Both the position numbers and the translations under genes were made by a program. Below, one piece after another: positions 25,440-38,200 of a stretch of 64,000 nt of DNA. The stretch is from Ptychodera flava. Its lineage: Eukaryota > Hemichordata > Enteropneusta > Ptychoderidae. The stretch is taken from the NCBI RefSeq assembly GCF_041260155.1, contig NW_027248399.1, forward strand, positions 399,001 to 463,000, read 5' to 3'. Numbering within the stretch: the first letter of the stretch is position 1; every line of letters starts with the position of its first letter. The notes under the pieces were generated by a model. The model was not told the DNA's origin. It searched no databases and worked only from the letters and a program-made list of their open reading frames with translations.

Positions 25440-25935
25440 ATTGTACTACAAAAATAACATTTCTGTCAAATTCGCACATTCCTTTATTTGGTGCAAAACA
25501 GGCATTCAGAAGTGAGGTTTTTAGTAGGTCTTTCTCTCTGACCGATCACTATATTTTATCTCTTCGTGTTAAATGGTAATGTCTGTCACAACCTAGTGTA
25601 AGATGACCAGCCTTAGCAATGATAATTTTCTTAATGTTATCTCATTGACAACTAGTTTCTTTTTCTATGTATATTTTTAATTTTCCATCCAGTTAATGAG
25701 AATCTATCATCCATGCTGTTTAGCTTAACATTCTATTAATAGAACATCTCTACATTTGTCAGATTTTTATGTGTATGGAGAAGTTCTAAATTTAGGGAAA
25801 GATGGAGTTGTATGAATATGCACTATGTGTATGTGTGTTTGTAAACACTTCTTTACGTTGTTTGCAACGGACATGTGCAGAAAAATATGAGTCCTGATGT
25901 ATGGACTAACTACAAATCGATTACCTTTAGTAGTT

Positions 25936-26247
25936 TTAGCTGTTAATGAGCACGTACAAGTCATGATAGATGTCATCGTTAGAGGAAGGTACTACTTTCC
26001 TGTCAAAGTTAGGAATATTGGTTTCTTGCATGGAAAGGTACTCGAATTCAAACGACGGTGCACCTTTGGTTCCTATATTTTGATCCTTGTTAAGATCTAT
26101 GGGTGTCTTTACCAATTCGTTCCCTGATTGATGTGCATTTACCCATCCATCGAGGTTTCCGTAGAAGCATCCTGAATACATCGCAATAAGTTGTGTACGA
26201 AAAGATCAGGTTCAAGTTCCACCTCTGAATCTTTCGGGTAACATTCA
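25936..26247 (-). CDS. VioB-like gene, last exon
   Basis: Begins after a CAG acceptor at 26248-26250 and joins the previous exon in phase (AG/T = Ser): ECYPKDSEVELEPDLFVHNLLRCIQDA, then, with one base missing, FYGNLDGWVNAHQ...LVKTPIDLN...KGAPSFEFE and a stop at 25936. VioB-family C-termini show the same order: a YP segment after DNP, a helix ending in FNG, and a closing P-x-FE. The polypyrimidine tract is weak. Confidence 0.7.
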
Positions 26248-29200
26248 CTGCTTGGATTATTTATATTTGCCAAATTTTGCCATGGTGAAGTGATGGAAAA
26301 GACCCTTTTAACTGGGTCTTAAATGATAATGAAAGGAAAAGACTTTTTTCTGATTGCTTTTAAAGTCTTCTCTGTCTGATATTTTTCATTTCCATAGTGT
26401 ATTAGGTTTTTTTTAGTTTGTGTTCTCCACTTTTTTCCTATACATTTTTGGTGTATGGGCTGGCTCTCGAATAAATAAATAAAACGTTAAAAAAATAAAA
26501 AAATAAAAAATGATACTCGTGACACCCTACATTACATCTGCAATGTACGTGCATACAGTGACACTGTGTGCTACTAAGTTGGATTGAGCGTTCATAACTC
26601 AAACTACATATTCAGAAGATCGCCCTCTATCTTTCTTGTGGAACTCAGACACAAATGGTCGAGAAACTTCTAGGTAGAGGGACTTAAAAGTTCACGATAA
26701 ACTTACGCTACGCAGACATTTTTTCTACCATTTTACGAGCAAGCAAACATACCAGGTTGATCTGACAAGACCCGAGCTAAAACGTGGGATTGTAGGCACA
26801 ACGGTTTAAGTTGATTTCCATTTTCATCACATTCTGAATAATAAGATTACCATTTCCAATGTAGTTGTAGTAGCATCCACGATAAATGACACCTTGATTG
26901 CCACAAAACTTGAGTCTTTATTCCACTGAATGTTTGTCACTTGAATGCTTGTGCGGATTGTGTAGACAAATGCATACACACCAATAATACGCACCATAAG
27001 AAACACGTAAACTGAAATATTACAGGAGAAAACACTACATAAGCATAAGATACGGTTTTGATAAATAGCGCCACCAACGCCCGCAATCAGAACATTTAAA
27101 GGCTTGCTAGCTTACTCTAAATTTTGATTCGGAAAGGATACTTCTGAGTACACAATAATAGGATACTATTTGTTTTAAAACTAATACTAATACATGCAAC
27201 GATGTTTCGGCGATGTTTCAATGTCAAGATTTGAGTCTAGATGTTATGTGTTCTACCAGTACGATTCTGAGTTCATGTCCGTTGTAAACATGTGACCGAC
27301 GCATCGATGGTAACATCGTAGCAAAACAGAACAATAAAACTCCTTGAAAGACATCAAACGACTCTCTATAGTGTTCACAAAATATACACACCTCTGTATC
27401 CGGATTAGCCGTGAACTTTATGCTACTTCTATCACAAGACTCTCGACTCAGGCAAAATCTCCTGAAGTTTCTCAAATCTCCTCTTCCTTTTCTTCTTGTA
27501 CTACGCATGCGCTAGAGCGCCCTCAACATCAAATTCTTAAAGCCAGACGGCAACATCCCGGCCCCTTTAATTATGCAGAGGTATACTTGGAGTAATTAAC
27601 ACCAATTTTAACCAATATATGAATAATTTGAACTTCCTTACATGAGTTGCCAAACATTTGGAAAATGTCATTACTGAATAAACTTGACTTCAACTTTAGT
27701 TAAACGACTAAGACTACTAGCATTCAAATTTTGAAATATAGAATAATTTCGTACTCTGATTTTATAGAATATCAAATGATTTGAGTAAGCAAATGTCTAT
27801 GAAAGAGTCATTTACACAGTCCAACGGATGTCTGATTACACACAAATAGTCTCTCTGGGTGTTCCTCTTCGAAGATGATATGTTGCAGTTTACTCCACAA
27901 TACAATAACATGCTTCTATAGAGTTTATACATCCGCCTCCAGAATAACACACAATTTAGTAATAGGACGTTCCAAGATCGAGGTTCTGGTTTTAACCTTG
28001 GCAATCCGTACTAGCCCTCTCTCATCAGTTAAAACATCTACTACTCTGCCCATCTGCCACTGATTCCTTGGCAAGTTGTCAACGACCAATACAATATCAT
28101 TCCTTTCAATGTTTTGTTCAGGATCCATCCATTTCTGACGCTCCTGAAGACAAGTCAGATACTCTCTGCTCCATCTTCTCCAGAACACATTAGCTAGGTG
28201 TTGAACTTGTCGCCACCTCTTTCTGGCAAAATTGTCTTCCTTCTGAAATACTCCAGGTGGTGGTTCCTGCCCTGACCGTAACAACAGAAGGTCATTAGGT
28301 GTCAGTGGATGAGGGTCTGTGGTATCGTTTGATACTCTAGTGAGTGGTCTACTGTTGATCACTGCTTCTACTTCACACATTAAGGTCTGTAACCCTTCGT
28401 CATCCATACAACCCTTTTGCTCTCTAAGTAAGCCATAGAGAATCTTTCGCACTGTCCTTATCTGTCTTTCCCACACTCCTCCATGATGAGAAGCATAGGG
28501 TGGATTGAACTCCCACTGTATATCTTCCTGACGTAAGCTGGAGTGGATTTGGGACTGGTTCCACTTCTCTATTCCTTCCTTGAGCTCTCGCTTTGCTCCA
28601 ATCAAATTGGTACCGTTATCGGATCTCATCTTACGAACAGGACCTCTTCTGGCAGCAAATCTTCTCAATGCATTTATACACGAATCTGTGTCAAGACTGT
28701 GAGCAACCTCAATATGGACTGCTCTAATGGACAGGCAAGTAAACAGCACTCCATAGCGTTTGACTGTGCTGCGCCCTCTCTTGATTTCAAACGGCCCAAA
28801 ATAATCTACTCCAGACTGTGAGAATGGTGGTTCTCCAATAACAAGTCTCTGTGCAGGTAGATCAGCCATCTTCTGTGTCATCAATCTGGCTCTATAACGC
28901 TTGCAAGTAACGCACTTACTTATTATACTTCTGATCTTGACACTGGCCTTTGGAATCCAATACCGTTCACGCAGTTTTGTCAGTGTGATGTTGGTTCCCA
29001 TATGTCCCATATGCGTGGCGATGAATGTCCTCCAATATCAAGTTAGTGATTGGCGAGTCTTCTGGTAGGAGGATTGGGTGTCTTCTTTCTATTGGGATTT
29101 CTGCACGAGACAGTCTTCCTCCAACTCTTACAATTCCATTAATATCTCGAATAGGGTCTAATTTATGATACTTGTATTCATAGTAGCTGCTGGCATCAGG

Positions 29201-32200
29201 GAAATGCCTTCCTTGTACATATTTGACTATTGCCATCTCTGCTGCTATCATATCTTCTGTGGCCAGGCAGTCTGGTTTCTGACTATTATTCTGTGAAGTT
29301 TTCTCACTTCCTCTTATCTGTTTCTTCAGATTCTCCTTTAGTCTCAGAATCCAGGCAACTGTAGTTTTCAGCCTTACCCAGCTTGAATATCTGCTTAACA
29401 GCTTATCCATTATTGAATGATGATCTTCCTTTATGACACTTGCAGCTACTCTTTTCACTTCTGGGTCATCTTGAGGCACAGCGCCACATAGCTCTGTCTT
29501 AGGCCACTTGGACTCTTCCATTATCACGAAGTCTGGTCCCTTTAACCACAACTTGGTCATCCTGTTGTCCTTGACATGTAACCCTCTCGAAGCTGCATCA
29601 GCTGGGTTCTCCTTAGTGTTAATGTACCTCCATTGTTCTGCTTTTGACCCTTCATGTATGGTAGCAAGACGATTCGCTACAAAGGTGTGAAATCTGCTTG
29701 TGCTATTATTGATATAGCATAACACTGACATGCTATCAGTCCAATAGATAACCCTGTCAAATGGATAGTCCATCTCTTTAGTAATCATGTGAGCGAACTT
29801 GACTGCAATGCTTGCTGCTGTCAATTCCATTCTTGGTATGGTGATCCTTTTCAAAGGTGCAACTCTGGCTTTACCCATCAATAGATTACAGTGTACTTGA
29901 CCTCTGTTGTCACTAAGTCTAGTGTAAGCAGCAATCCCTTAGCCGTTATCACTGGCATCAGAAAACATATGGAGTCGATAGGAAGCGATTGAGACATACT
30001 GTGGCTTTAGACTCCTTTGAATGGTGAGCTGTTCCAAGTGCACAATGTCTTCCAGCCATCTGTTCCACTTATTGAGGTCATCTGCATCAATAGGGTAATC
30101 CCATCCAATATTCTTTCTGCAGAGAGTCTGTAATAGCATTCTGGCTGGTAGCACAAATGGTGCAGCAATACTTAGTGGGTCAAAGACTGTGCTTATCATT
30201 GAGAGAATACCTCTCCTTGTATGTTGCACAGGTCTCAAGTTTATCCTGAATCAAAATGTGTCCGTATCAACCAACCATGCCACTCCAAGAGCTCTTTCTA
30301 TTTGCTGGTCACTGTAGTTAAGGTCATGCTGTAATGTTTTGGCCTTATCTTCTACTGGTATAGAGTCGTTAACCACCTCACTTGTACAAATCCACTTTGT
30401 AAGACGAAACCCACCTTTCTGACAGAGTTCTCTTGTTGCCTTGGCTGTTGCAACTGCTTGCTCATCTGTATCAACAGACTTCAGGAAATCATCTACATAG
30501 AAGTTTCTAAAGATGCTGTCCACCACCTCAGGGTCAAAGTCTGCCTTATTGTCTACTGCAGTCTGATGAAGTGCAATATTTGCACATGCAGGTGATGACA
30601 CTGCCCCAAACAAGTGAGCAACCATTTTGAAAGTTTTGGGTTCTCTGTTGAAGTCTCCCTCTGGCCACCAAAGGAATCTCAAACAGTCGGTATGATGTTC
30701 AGAAACCTTGACTTGGTGGAACATACCTTCAATGTCAGCCATCATTGCCACTGGCCCTTGCCTGAATCGCATCAGCACATTCAGTCAGGTTTGGTCCGGG
30801 CAGCAGTGTGTCGTTCAATGACACACCTTGACATCTTGCTGAACAGTCAAATACAACTCTTATTTTATGGGGTTTCCGTGGATGGTAAACGCCGTGGTGC
30901 GGTATATACCAAACCTTACATGTATTACTCTGATTATCCCCTTCTGTTACTTCTTTAGCATGACCACTCTCTAATAGCTTATTCATGAAATCTTTGTAGT
31001 CTACAGAGAACTTGTGGTCCCTCACCATCCGTCTTTTCAGTGCATTCAGGCGGTTTAGTGCTAAGTCTCTATTGTCTGGTAACACACCATCTTTCTTACG
31101 GAAAGGTAAATCCATGGAGTAATGACCATCTTGAAATCTAATTGACTTCATCATTTTCTCCCTGAACAACTTATCTTCCAGAGAAGGCTCTGTCCTGGTG
31201 TCCACACACCGTTCTGGAAAATCTAGGTTTATTGCATTTCTGACCAGTTGCTCCAATTGACTGTTTTCTTCTTAGACCCTTACTCTTCCTTTGTTGACTG
31301 CTAAACTACTTTTGGGGCCTTCCTCTCCTCTAAAGACATTCTATAAAATCCATCCAACTGCTGTTTTAGCTGCATAGGGACTCCCATGAGGTCCAGTCTT
31401 AATTGCCTTTGGCGAATATGCGTTCAGAACAGTGTTCCCAGTTAATAGTCCGATATTGGCATTCAGTGAAGGCACCTTAATTTCCCTTAGATGATCCCAT
31501 CTTTCGATGTCTTTCTGTGTAGGTATGTGTTCTCTTGTCACAGGATTCTGTCCTTCGTGTATAAGGGTGGCAAATTAATATAATCATGGCCATCCAGATC
31601 ACTGACAGTCAATCCACTGATCCTGTGGGTTGTGAGACTTTGTGGTGCTCCCATGGTGTCTAGTTTGACAGTCATTTTTCTTCCTGTCAATCCAAGCTGT
31701 CTAGCTAGCCCTTCAGTACAGAAACTGACATTGCTTCCAGTGTCCAAGAATGCATAAGTCTCCACAGCTATATTATTTTGAGCCCTGACTACAACTGGCA
31801 GGATAGCCATAGTGCACTCTCCACTGTCGCCGCCCCTGTAGAACAATGTATCTTGTCTGATGTGGTAATGTCTACACAGGTGAAGGCATTGACAGATGTA
31901 TTCTGCTGTGCACTACCATTTTCATTCTTTATAGTGGAATCATTATTATTTCTGTCTTCATTGTGAAGAATGGCTGGATGGTTTCCACTGCACTTGCTGC
32001 AGGACAGCCTGGTTCTGCACTGTCTTTTCTGGTGACCCTGCTTGAGGCATCCGTAACAAAGTCCCTTAGTTTTGACAAAGTCTAATCATACCTGAGAGGC
32101 TTTTCCAGAAACTGTAGACACGAGCTGAGAGCATGATTGAGATCACTGCAATAACTACAAGGTTTATCAAAGGCAATTTTCTTGCTAGTTTTCTTCTGCT

Positions 32201-35200
32201 CAGTTCTTGGTGACACTGCTTGTTCACTGTCTTTAGATAACGAACTGACATTACAAGATTTTACATTGGCTGCTAAGCTTCTTTCTCTATGCTGTCTACC
32301 CTTGGTCTGTCTGGCTGACAAACTTGGAACTTTCCTGAAGCAAGCATATCCTTCCCATACATTGGGTCTGTTGCTTTTCTTGCCTCCTTACGAACGAAGA
32401 CAACCAAGTCTTTGAACTTGACAGTGTTATCCCGATCTCTAATGGTCTGAACAATGTTCCTCCACTTGTCATGCAGCCAGAATGGAAGTTTACGTACAAT
32501 CTGTCTGATATTGTCCGCATACTCCAGTACCCTTGCCAGCATCCACATTGCCAACGGCATATTGACACTCCATGAGAAATACAGCATATTCGTCAAGTGC
32601 CTTAGCATCATCTGCCTTGATTGTAGGCCAATTTAATGCCTTCTTAATATACGCTGAAGCAATGACTTCTGCATTTCCATATCTGGATGTGAGTTCCTCC
32701 ATAGCCTTGGGATAACCTATATCACTGCTCAGGTGTGAATAACCCAATACAATTTTATGTGCTTCGCTAGTCGTATATTGTTCAAGGTAATTCATCCTTT
32801 CATCGTCACAATCTGTATAGGCTACTATTCTGGTAGTAAACTGACGTTTGAACCTAGGAAAGTCTATAGGGCTACCTCCAAATTTGCTCAACTCAATTGG
32901 TGGCTTTCTGAGTTCCTGTGTTATACACCGTGCTGTCATTTCATTGATGTTCTGTATATTTGGTTGCTGAACTGCTGGAGCTGCTAACTGTGTTGACACA
33001 GACACCCCCGGGTTGATGTCAATACTGTTTTGTTTGAATGTCTCACCAGATCTGTCTTTGTCTGACTGAGGCTGTATGGTCGGAATACCAAAACAGCTTT
33101 CATTTTCATTTTGTTCGAAACGACGAAGGACTTGTGTACGTGCATTACTAACAGCCATTTCCTGCTTTAGTCTGAATTCTTCTTGCAGTTTCTTCAGTTG
33201 TAACCTTGATAACTCTAACTCCAATTCAAGCCTTTTCCCTTTAATTTCTATCTGGAGCTGTTCCTCTAAAGCTGCACTACGTACTCTGACTTCGGCTTGT
33301 TTCTGCTCCTCTTGCAGTCGCAGCATAGATGTTGCAGAAACTCTTGACTCTCTACTGACCTTTGAACTATTGCTTTTGCTACTGACTTGAGATGCGCTGT
33401 CTCCTGGGTCTACACAACTGCTTAAATAGTTCTCAACAGACATCTGTAATTGTCTAACACGCTCACGCATGTTAGCGAACAGCAAACTATAGAAACCTTG
33501 GTCTTGATCTGACAAGCAAGAAGACAGCTCGCTTTCAGAAGTGAGATAGCCATCGTAAATTTGAAGAAGCTGCTTATGCTGTTCAACAACCTGTGATTTA
33601 TTTTTGGGCACTGTCAGTAAACTGGTCAGACTTCTCATAACATTTTCAAGCTCCTTTGTTGCTTGGTCATAATTTGTTAGGACTATATCACGCCTTGTTG
33701 GGGTGGACTGAACTTCATCTGTAGCTGCTGTAGTAATGTACTGCTTAATGTAACAAATACCCGGTAGTACCACACCTATATGAAATTCAACTATATATTT
33801 CTTTTCCTTTTACTAAAACAGAACTGAAGAAGTTCCCTTGTATCTTCTCACCAAGCTTACACTCAGATTTCTGCTTTACCTTGCTTTTACGCTTGGATTA
33901 TCAATTATTGGCCAGATCCCGTCCTCATGTAGGGATACTCTTTCACCCGTGAAGTGAAATGGTACGTTACATCTGCGATGCACGTGCATATAATGGCACG
34001 GTGTGTTACCGTTGTCACAGTATCTACGAGTGTACTTCTCTGAATACGCGATTTCACAACTGTCAGTACTAAACATGTCATCTTCGTGTGTGGAATGTAT
34101 CAAGTTCTGATCCACTACAAGTCTGTAGCCAATCACTACCTCCATAAATTAAAATAGTGAGATAGGTTACCGTCAGAGTCGTATGGTTGTGTTGGAAAAC
34201 TACCCTCTCCTTGCTCCGTTATCAGCTCTGTAGCTCGCCTAGCGTCATCGATGCTGGTGACAGCGAATGGCTTTTCCAAAGCTTTGCTGTACCAGTCTTC
34301 TTCAGTAACCTGTGTCGTTCCATCGCCACACGCGAAAAGACTTGAATTAATGCTTGCGTGGTAACTAAGGGCTTTCGATATTCTTTTGTAGTAGAATTGT
34401 CCGATTGTACGATTACTCAGGTATGTTAAAGGGCCATTATTTGTAACTTTTGACCATTTTTTACCTCGGAAAATTCCATGTTGGAGGCTCATATTTGTTG
34501 CAAAATGTTGTTTTACGAAGAAACAAACATGATTAGTGATATATAGCCACATAAAACTGCTAATTTTGTTCAAACGTGTCGCCCTTCCGAGCTCGTTTGT
34601 TGACGTCTGGCATGCTCAGCGTGCTGGGGAGAACAAAGATAATGTTGACGCCGCGATCACGCGATATGTACAAGTTCACGTTTATTGCGGGATCAAAACA
34701 ACATTGCGTCGTGGATTGCCAGACATCTGGCTACGGAACGTGCTCGGACAATGGACTACGACGTAAGTACCGGGCATAAGTAATGAATATTTATTTTGAA
34801 ATTGCTGTAAATGGCTCGAGCAGGTGCAGAAGAATGCCTATGTTGCAATCCGCGTGTCAACAGAGTTTGTATTTCTGTCCGGACAAAAATTGAAATTTTC
34901 GTTGTAAAATCACATGTTATTTAGTTGTAGGGCATGTAATGTTTCCGAACAATATGCGATTCTATGTTATTTGACAGGCTATTCAACATGAGCCAGTGAT
35001 CATTTCAATCAAAACTAACGGAAAAATCTCCAGAAGATACAGCTAATGGAACTTTAATGCATGGGCATAGGATTACTTACATGTAAAATCAGTTTGAACA
35101 TACTTTTTAATCAGACCTGGTCAGAAAATTGTGAAAATTGCCAAAATATGTTTCGCATTTGATTAAGTTGAAATTTATCATAATATATTACCTAAGTCAG

Positions 35201-38200
35201 GTCACGTGACCAAAATCTGTTATTTTCCCGCCAAAATTGTATATTGCAAATAACTGAACATTCCAACCGCTAAACATCAAAATATTTAAAATATTATTAC
35301 CAATTTATGTAAAATGGGATAGAAACTTGTGTTAAAACTACTGGCAGATGCAAAATTATTGAATTTTGAATTAGATTTCTTCACAAGAATCAACTAATAC
35401 AATATTTTGACGTTGTTTCCAAAAGTGCAGAGAAAATCAAGAAAATTTAACGGGTTACGGTTGGAATATTAAAATTAATAAAAGACGTAAATTTTGGCGG
35501 GAAAATATCAGATTTGGTCACGTGACTCAACTCGTCAAGATTTAGGCAGACATTTTTTTAAAGAATTTAATAATTTCAATAATTAGGCCAAATATCAATC
35601 AAATCTGGTGGTTTTTAAAGATAATTGATCATTTTCTTACTTTTTGGCTTGATGGGTACAAACACCATGCATTAACTTACTTGAGTATGATGCCTCAGTG
35701 GTGTTTCCGAATCTGTATCGAATTCGATGTCTTGGACCGACGACAGAACTCTCTGACGTAACTTGATCGGCAGTGTGTCGTCAGGTTCCTCAATTTTCAT
35801 GAAAACGTCTTCTATAAGACCTTTGGTAAGTCTTCCAAGAGACACGGTGAGGTGAGGATGAACTCCGCCAGGGAGTCTGGCAGGGTACGTTGGTACATGC
35901 TTCTTCTCGTTTAGAATCGGAGTTCCACATATACTTCGCAAAATATTCGCTACCATTGCCATATGAAGCATTTCCTCGGTTGCAATGCTACGAATGATAT
36001 TGGATATTGCTTTGTTATATCCTTTCTTGATTGACAGCCATGCCGTTAGATATGGAGGAATAGTCGACAGCTCGAGTTCAAGTGCGTCTGTAAATCGCGT
36101 TTAAGATCTTCTAAGCTGGGCTTTGGAATGTCACCAAGTTTAGGGTCGTCGAGCCATTGCAGAATAGCTCGTTGCTTCCTCCTCGACAGGTCTCTTGTGA
36201 CCGGCATGAATTCTGGGTCATTCATTGACAGCGTCATTGTCATCTTGAACATCCTCATAGTAAGCCATGTTGATTATATTGTTCATACCTGGGAACATGT
36301 TGGAGTACATTTTAAATATTGGGTAAATATCTCGATGCCAAGTCGGCCCACCTGGTAAAACTTCAAAGCTGTTATACAGAAATACCACTATCGGAAGATC
36401 AGAAGTGAGTGTATCTTGCCCGTGAACGCTGATCTCGTATAAGTATATTTGTCCGTCTATAATTTCCCTGGGATTGTCAGGATCGTAGCCGACGAATTCA
36501 AACACAGCTATGCCATTTTCGTTACTTTTTGCTACATCAGTAAAATGAACTGCAGTTGGTGGTTGGTTAAAAGGAACGTGGAGACCCTTTCCGCATCTGG
36601 AGTACATGTGCTTCTTTTTCACCGATTTCGCCGTTTCTATCTCTAATGGAATCCCTTCAAATGGGTGTCCAAACTTGTGAATGCATCAACTTTCCACGAA
36701 TCTCCAGGATCCTGACGGAACACTCTATCCCCCATAAAACCGACAGCCAAACCGTCAAGTCTCTCTGAAAGTACAATCATTTCACATTCATGAGATTTAT
36801 TATTCAGCTGCCGTATAAACAATGGTCGGACAGATACTTCTTTGATTTGGTTAAACGTCAGTGTGGTCGTTGAGGGCACTGTTATGATTCCAGCTGTGTC
36901 TTCGTACCATAGGTTACTGGTATAATTGATTTCATCCAATATTACAACTTCTGTATCACAATTCAAAAATTGAGTCGGCTGATGCAGCGGGTAGGCAAGC
37001 TGCAAAGTCTGCGTGACGTCAGGATCGGGAAATCCCTGTTCATTGTATGGTAGACTATTTCCAAGGTCAATTAAGATCTTTCCACGAGTTGGAAAAAGTC
37101 GAAAGTTGGCCATTCCAAATCTTTTACTTGAGGAAGGTGGATGCATCTGTCGATGGCGTAGACCATGCAATGGTTCTGCTGGGCCAGCGACACCTATGCT
37201 GCCAACGATACGACCTGTACCAAACTTTCCACTTTTTGAAAACGCTTCAAAATTGTCCAGATTGAATTTCACTGATAGAACATTCTGCACCTCGCTCTGC
37301 AAACTCAGTTGTCTCATCTCCTTTACTAAGTGTGAGTGGCTTTCGTCCTCTCCGTGCCAATCGACATCGACAAGAAGGGAATAAAAATCAGCCCCGAGGT
37401 GCCCGCTGTGTTCACGTTTAGATGTTTTATGATAAGAGTTTGACATCGGCGCCTCCACAAATTTTCCAGAGAAAGCACCTGGTACGTGTAGAGAAAGACC
37501 AAATATTGTCGGTACAGCAATGTACGCCGTATCGATGTCTGCAATCTTTGCTTCGGGACGATCCACTTACCTACAGTCATATGTAAACAATGCAACTGTT
37601 AGAGTTAAAACAATAAAGATGAAAGCGGGGAAGAATTATTTAAATCACATAAATATTTTTGACATAAAATGATTAATTTTTAGTGTAACTTTTGCGATAT
37701 AGTTGGCTTTTCTGACACCAAGAATTTGTGATTTGAGACTGTCAAGCCTTCAAACTATTGTGGACATGACCAATAACAATAATAATCTAGGTCATCATAC
37801 TTATCGTTAATGTCGACTATCATCATCATTTTAATTTGTTGTGTTATTGCATTCTACATTTTCGAAGGAACATCGCCACAATAACAAAAAGCATTGTATC
37901 GAAAAGGGAAAAATTTTCATGGAAATTAAACGTTTTCCTCAGTGACAGGATTATACATAATAGCATCAACACTATGAAAACAACGTCTATCTTGGACCTG
38001 TTCCAAGGCAATGGAATTGGTGACAAGTTCTTGTGTAACGGGTAAATCCTGAAGCAGAGATTTACGCTGTATTCTGCTGCGTACTATTTTTCTTTCGTCG
38101 AGCATAGAGTAACTTCAAGGCTTTGATTTCAGTGTTTCTCGCGCAGGTGAGCGTGGTTTGGCGGGAGAGTCATCCTTGAAATAATTATCCGGAAAAGTAA

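Noticed and set aside
26180-26515. tRNA-derived SINE (GGTTCAAGTTCC box-B-like site plus AATAAA-rich tail)
   Set aside because: The box-B-like bases lie in the last exon of the VioB-like gene and no box A is present.
27200-27925. 3' LTR of the BEL/Pao fossil
   Set aside because: No matching second copy was found on the other side, so no LTR pair can be claimed.
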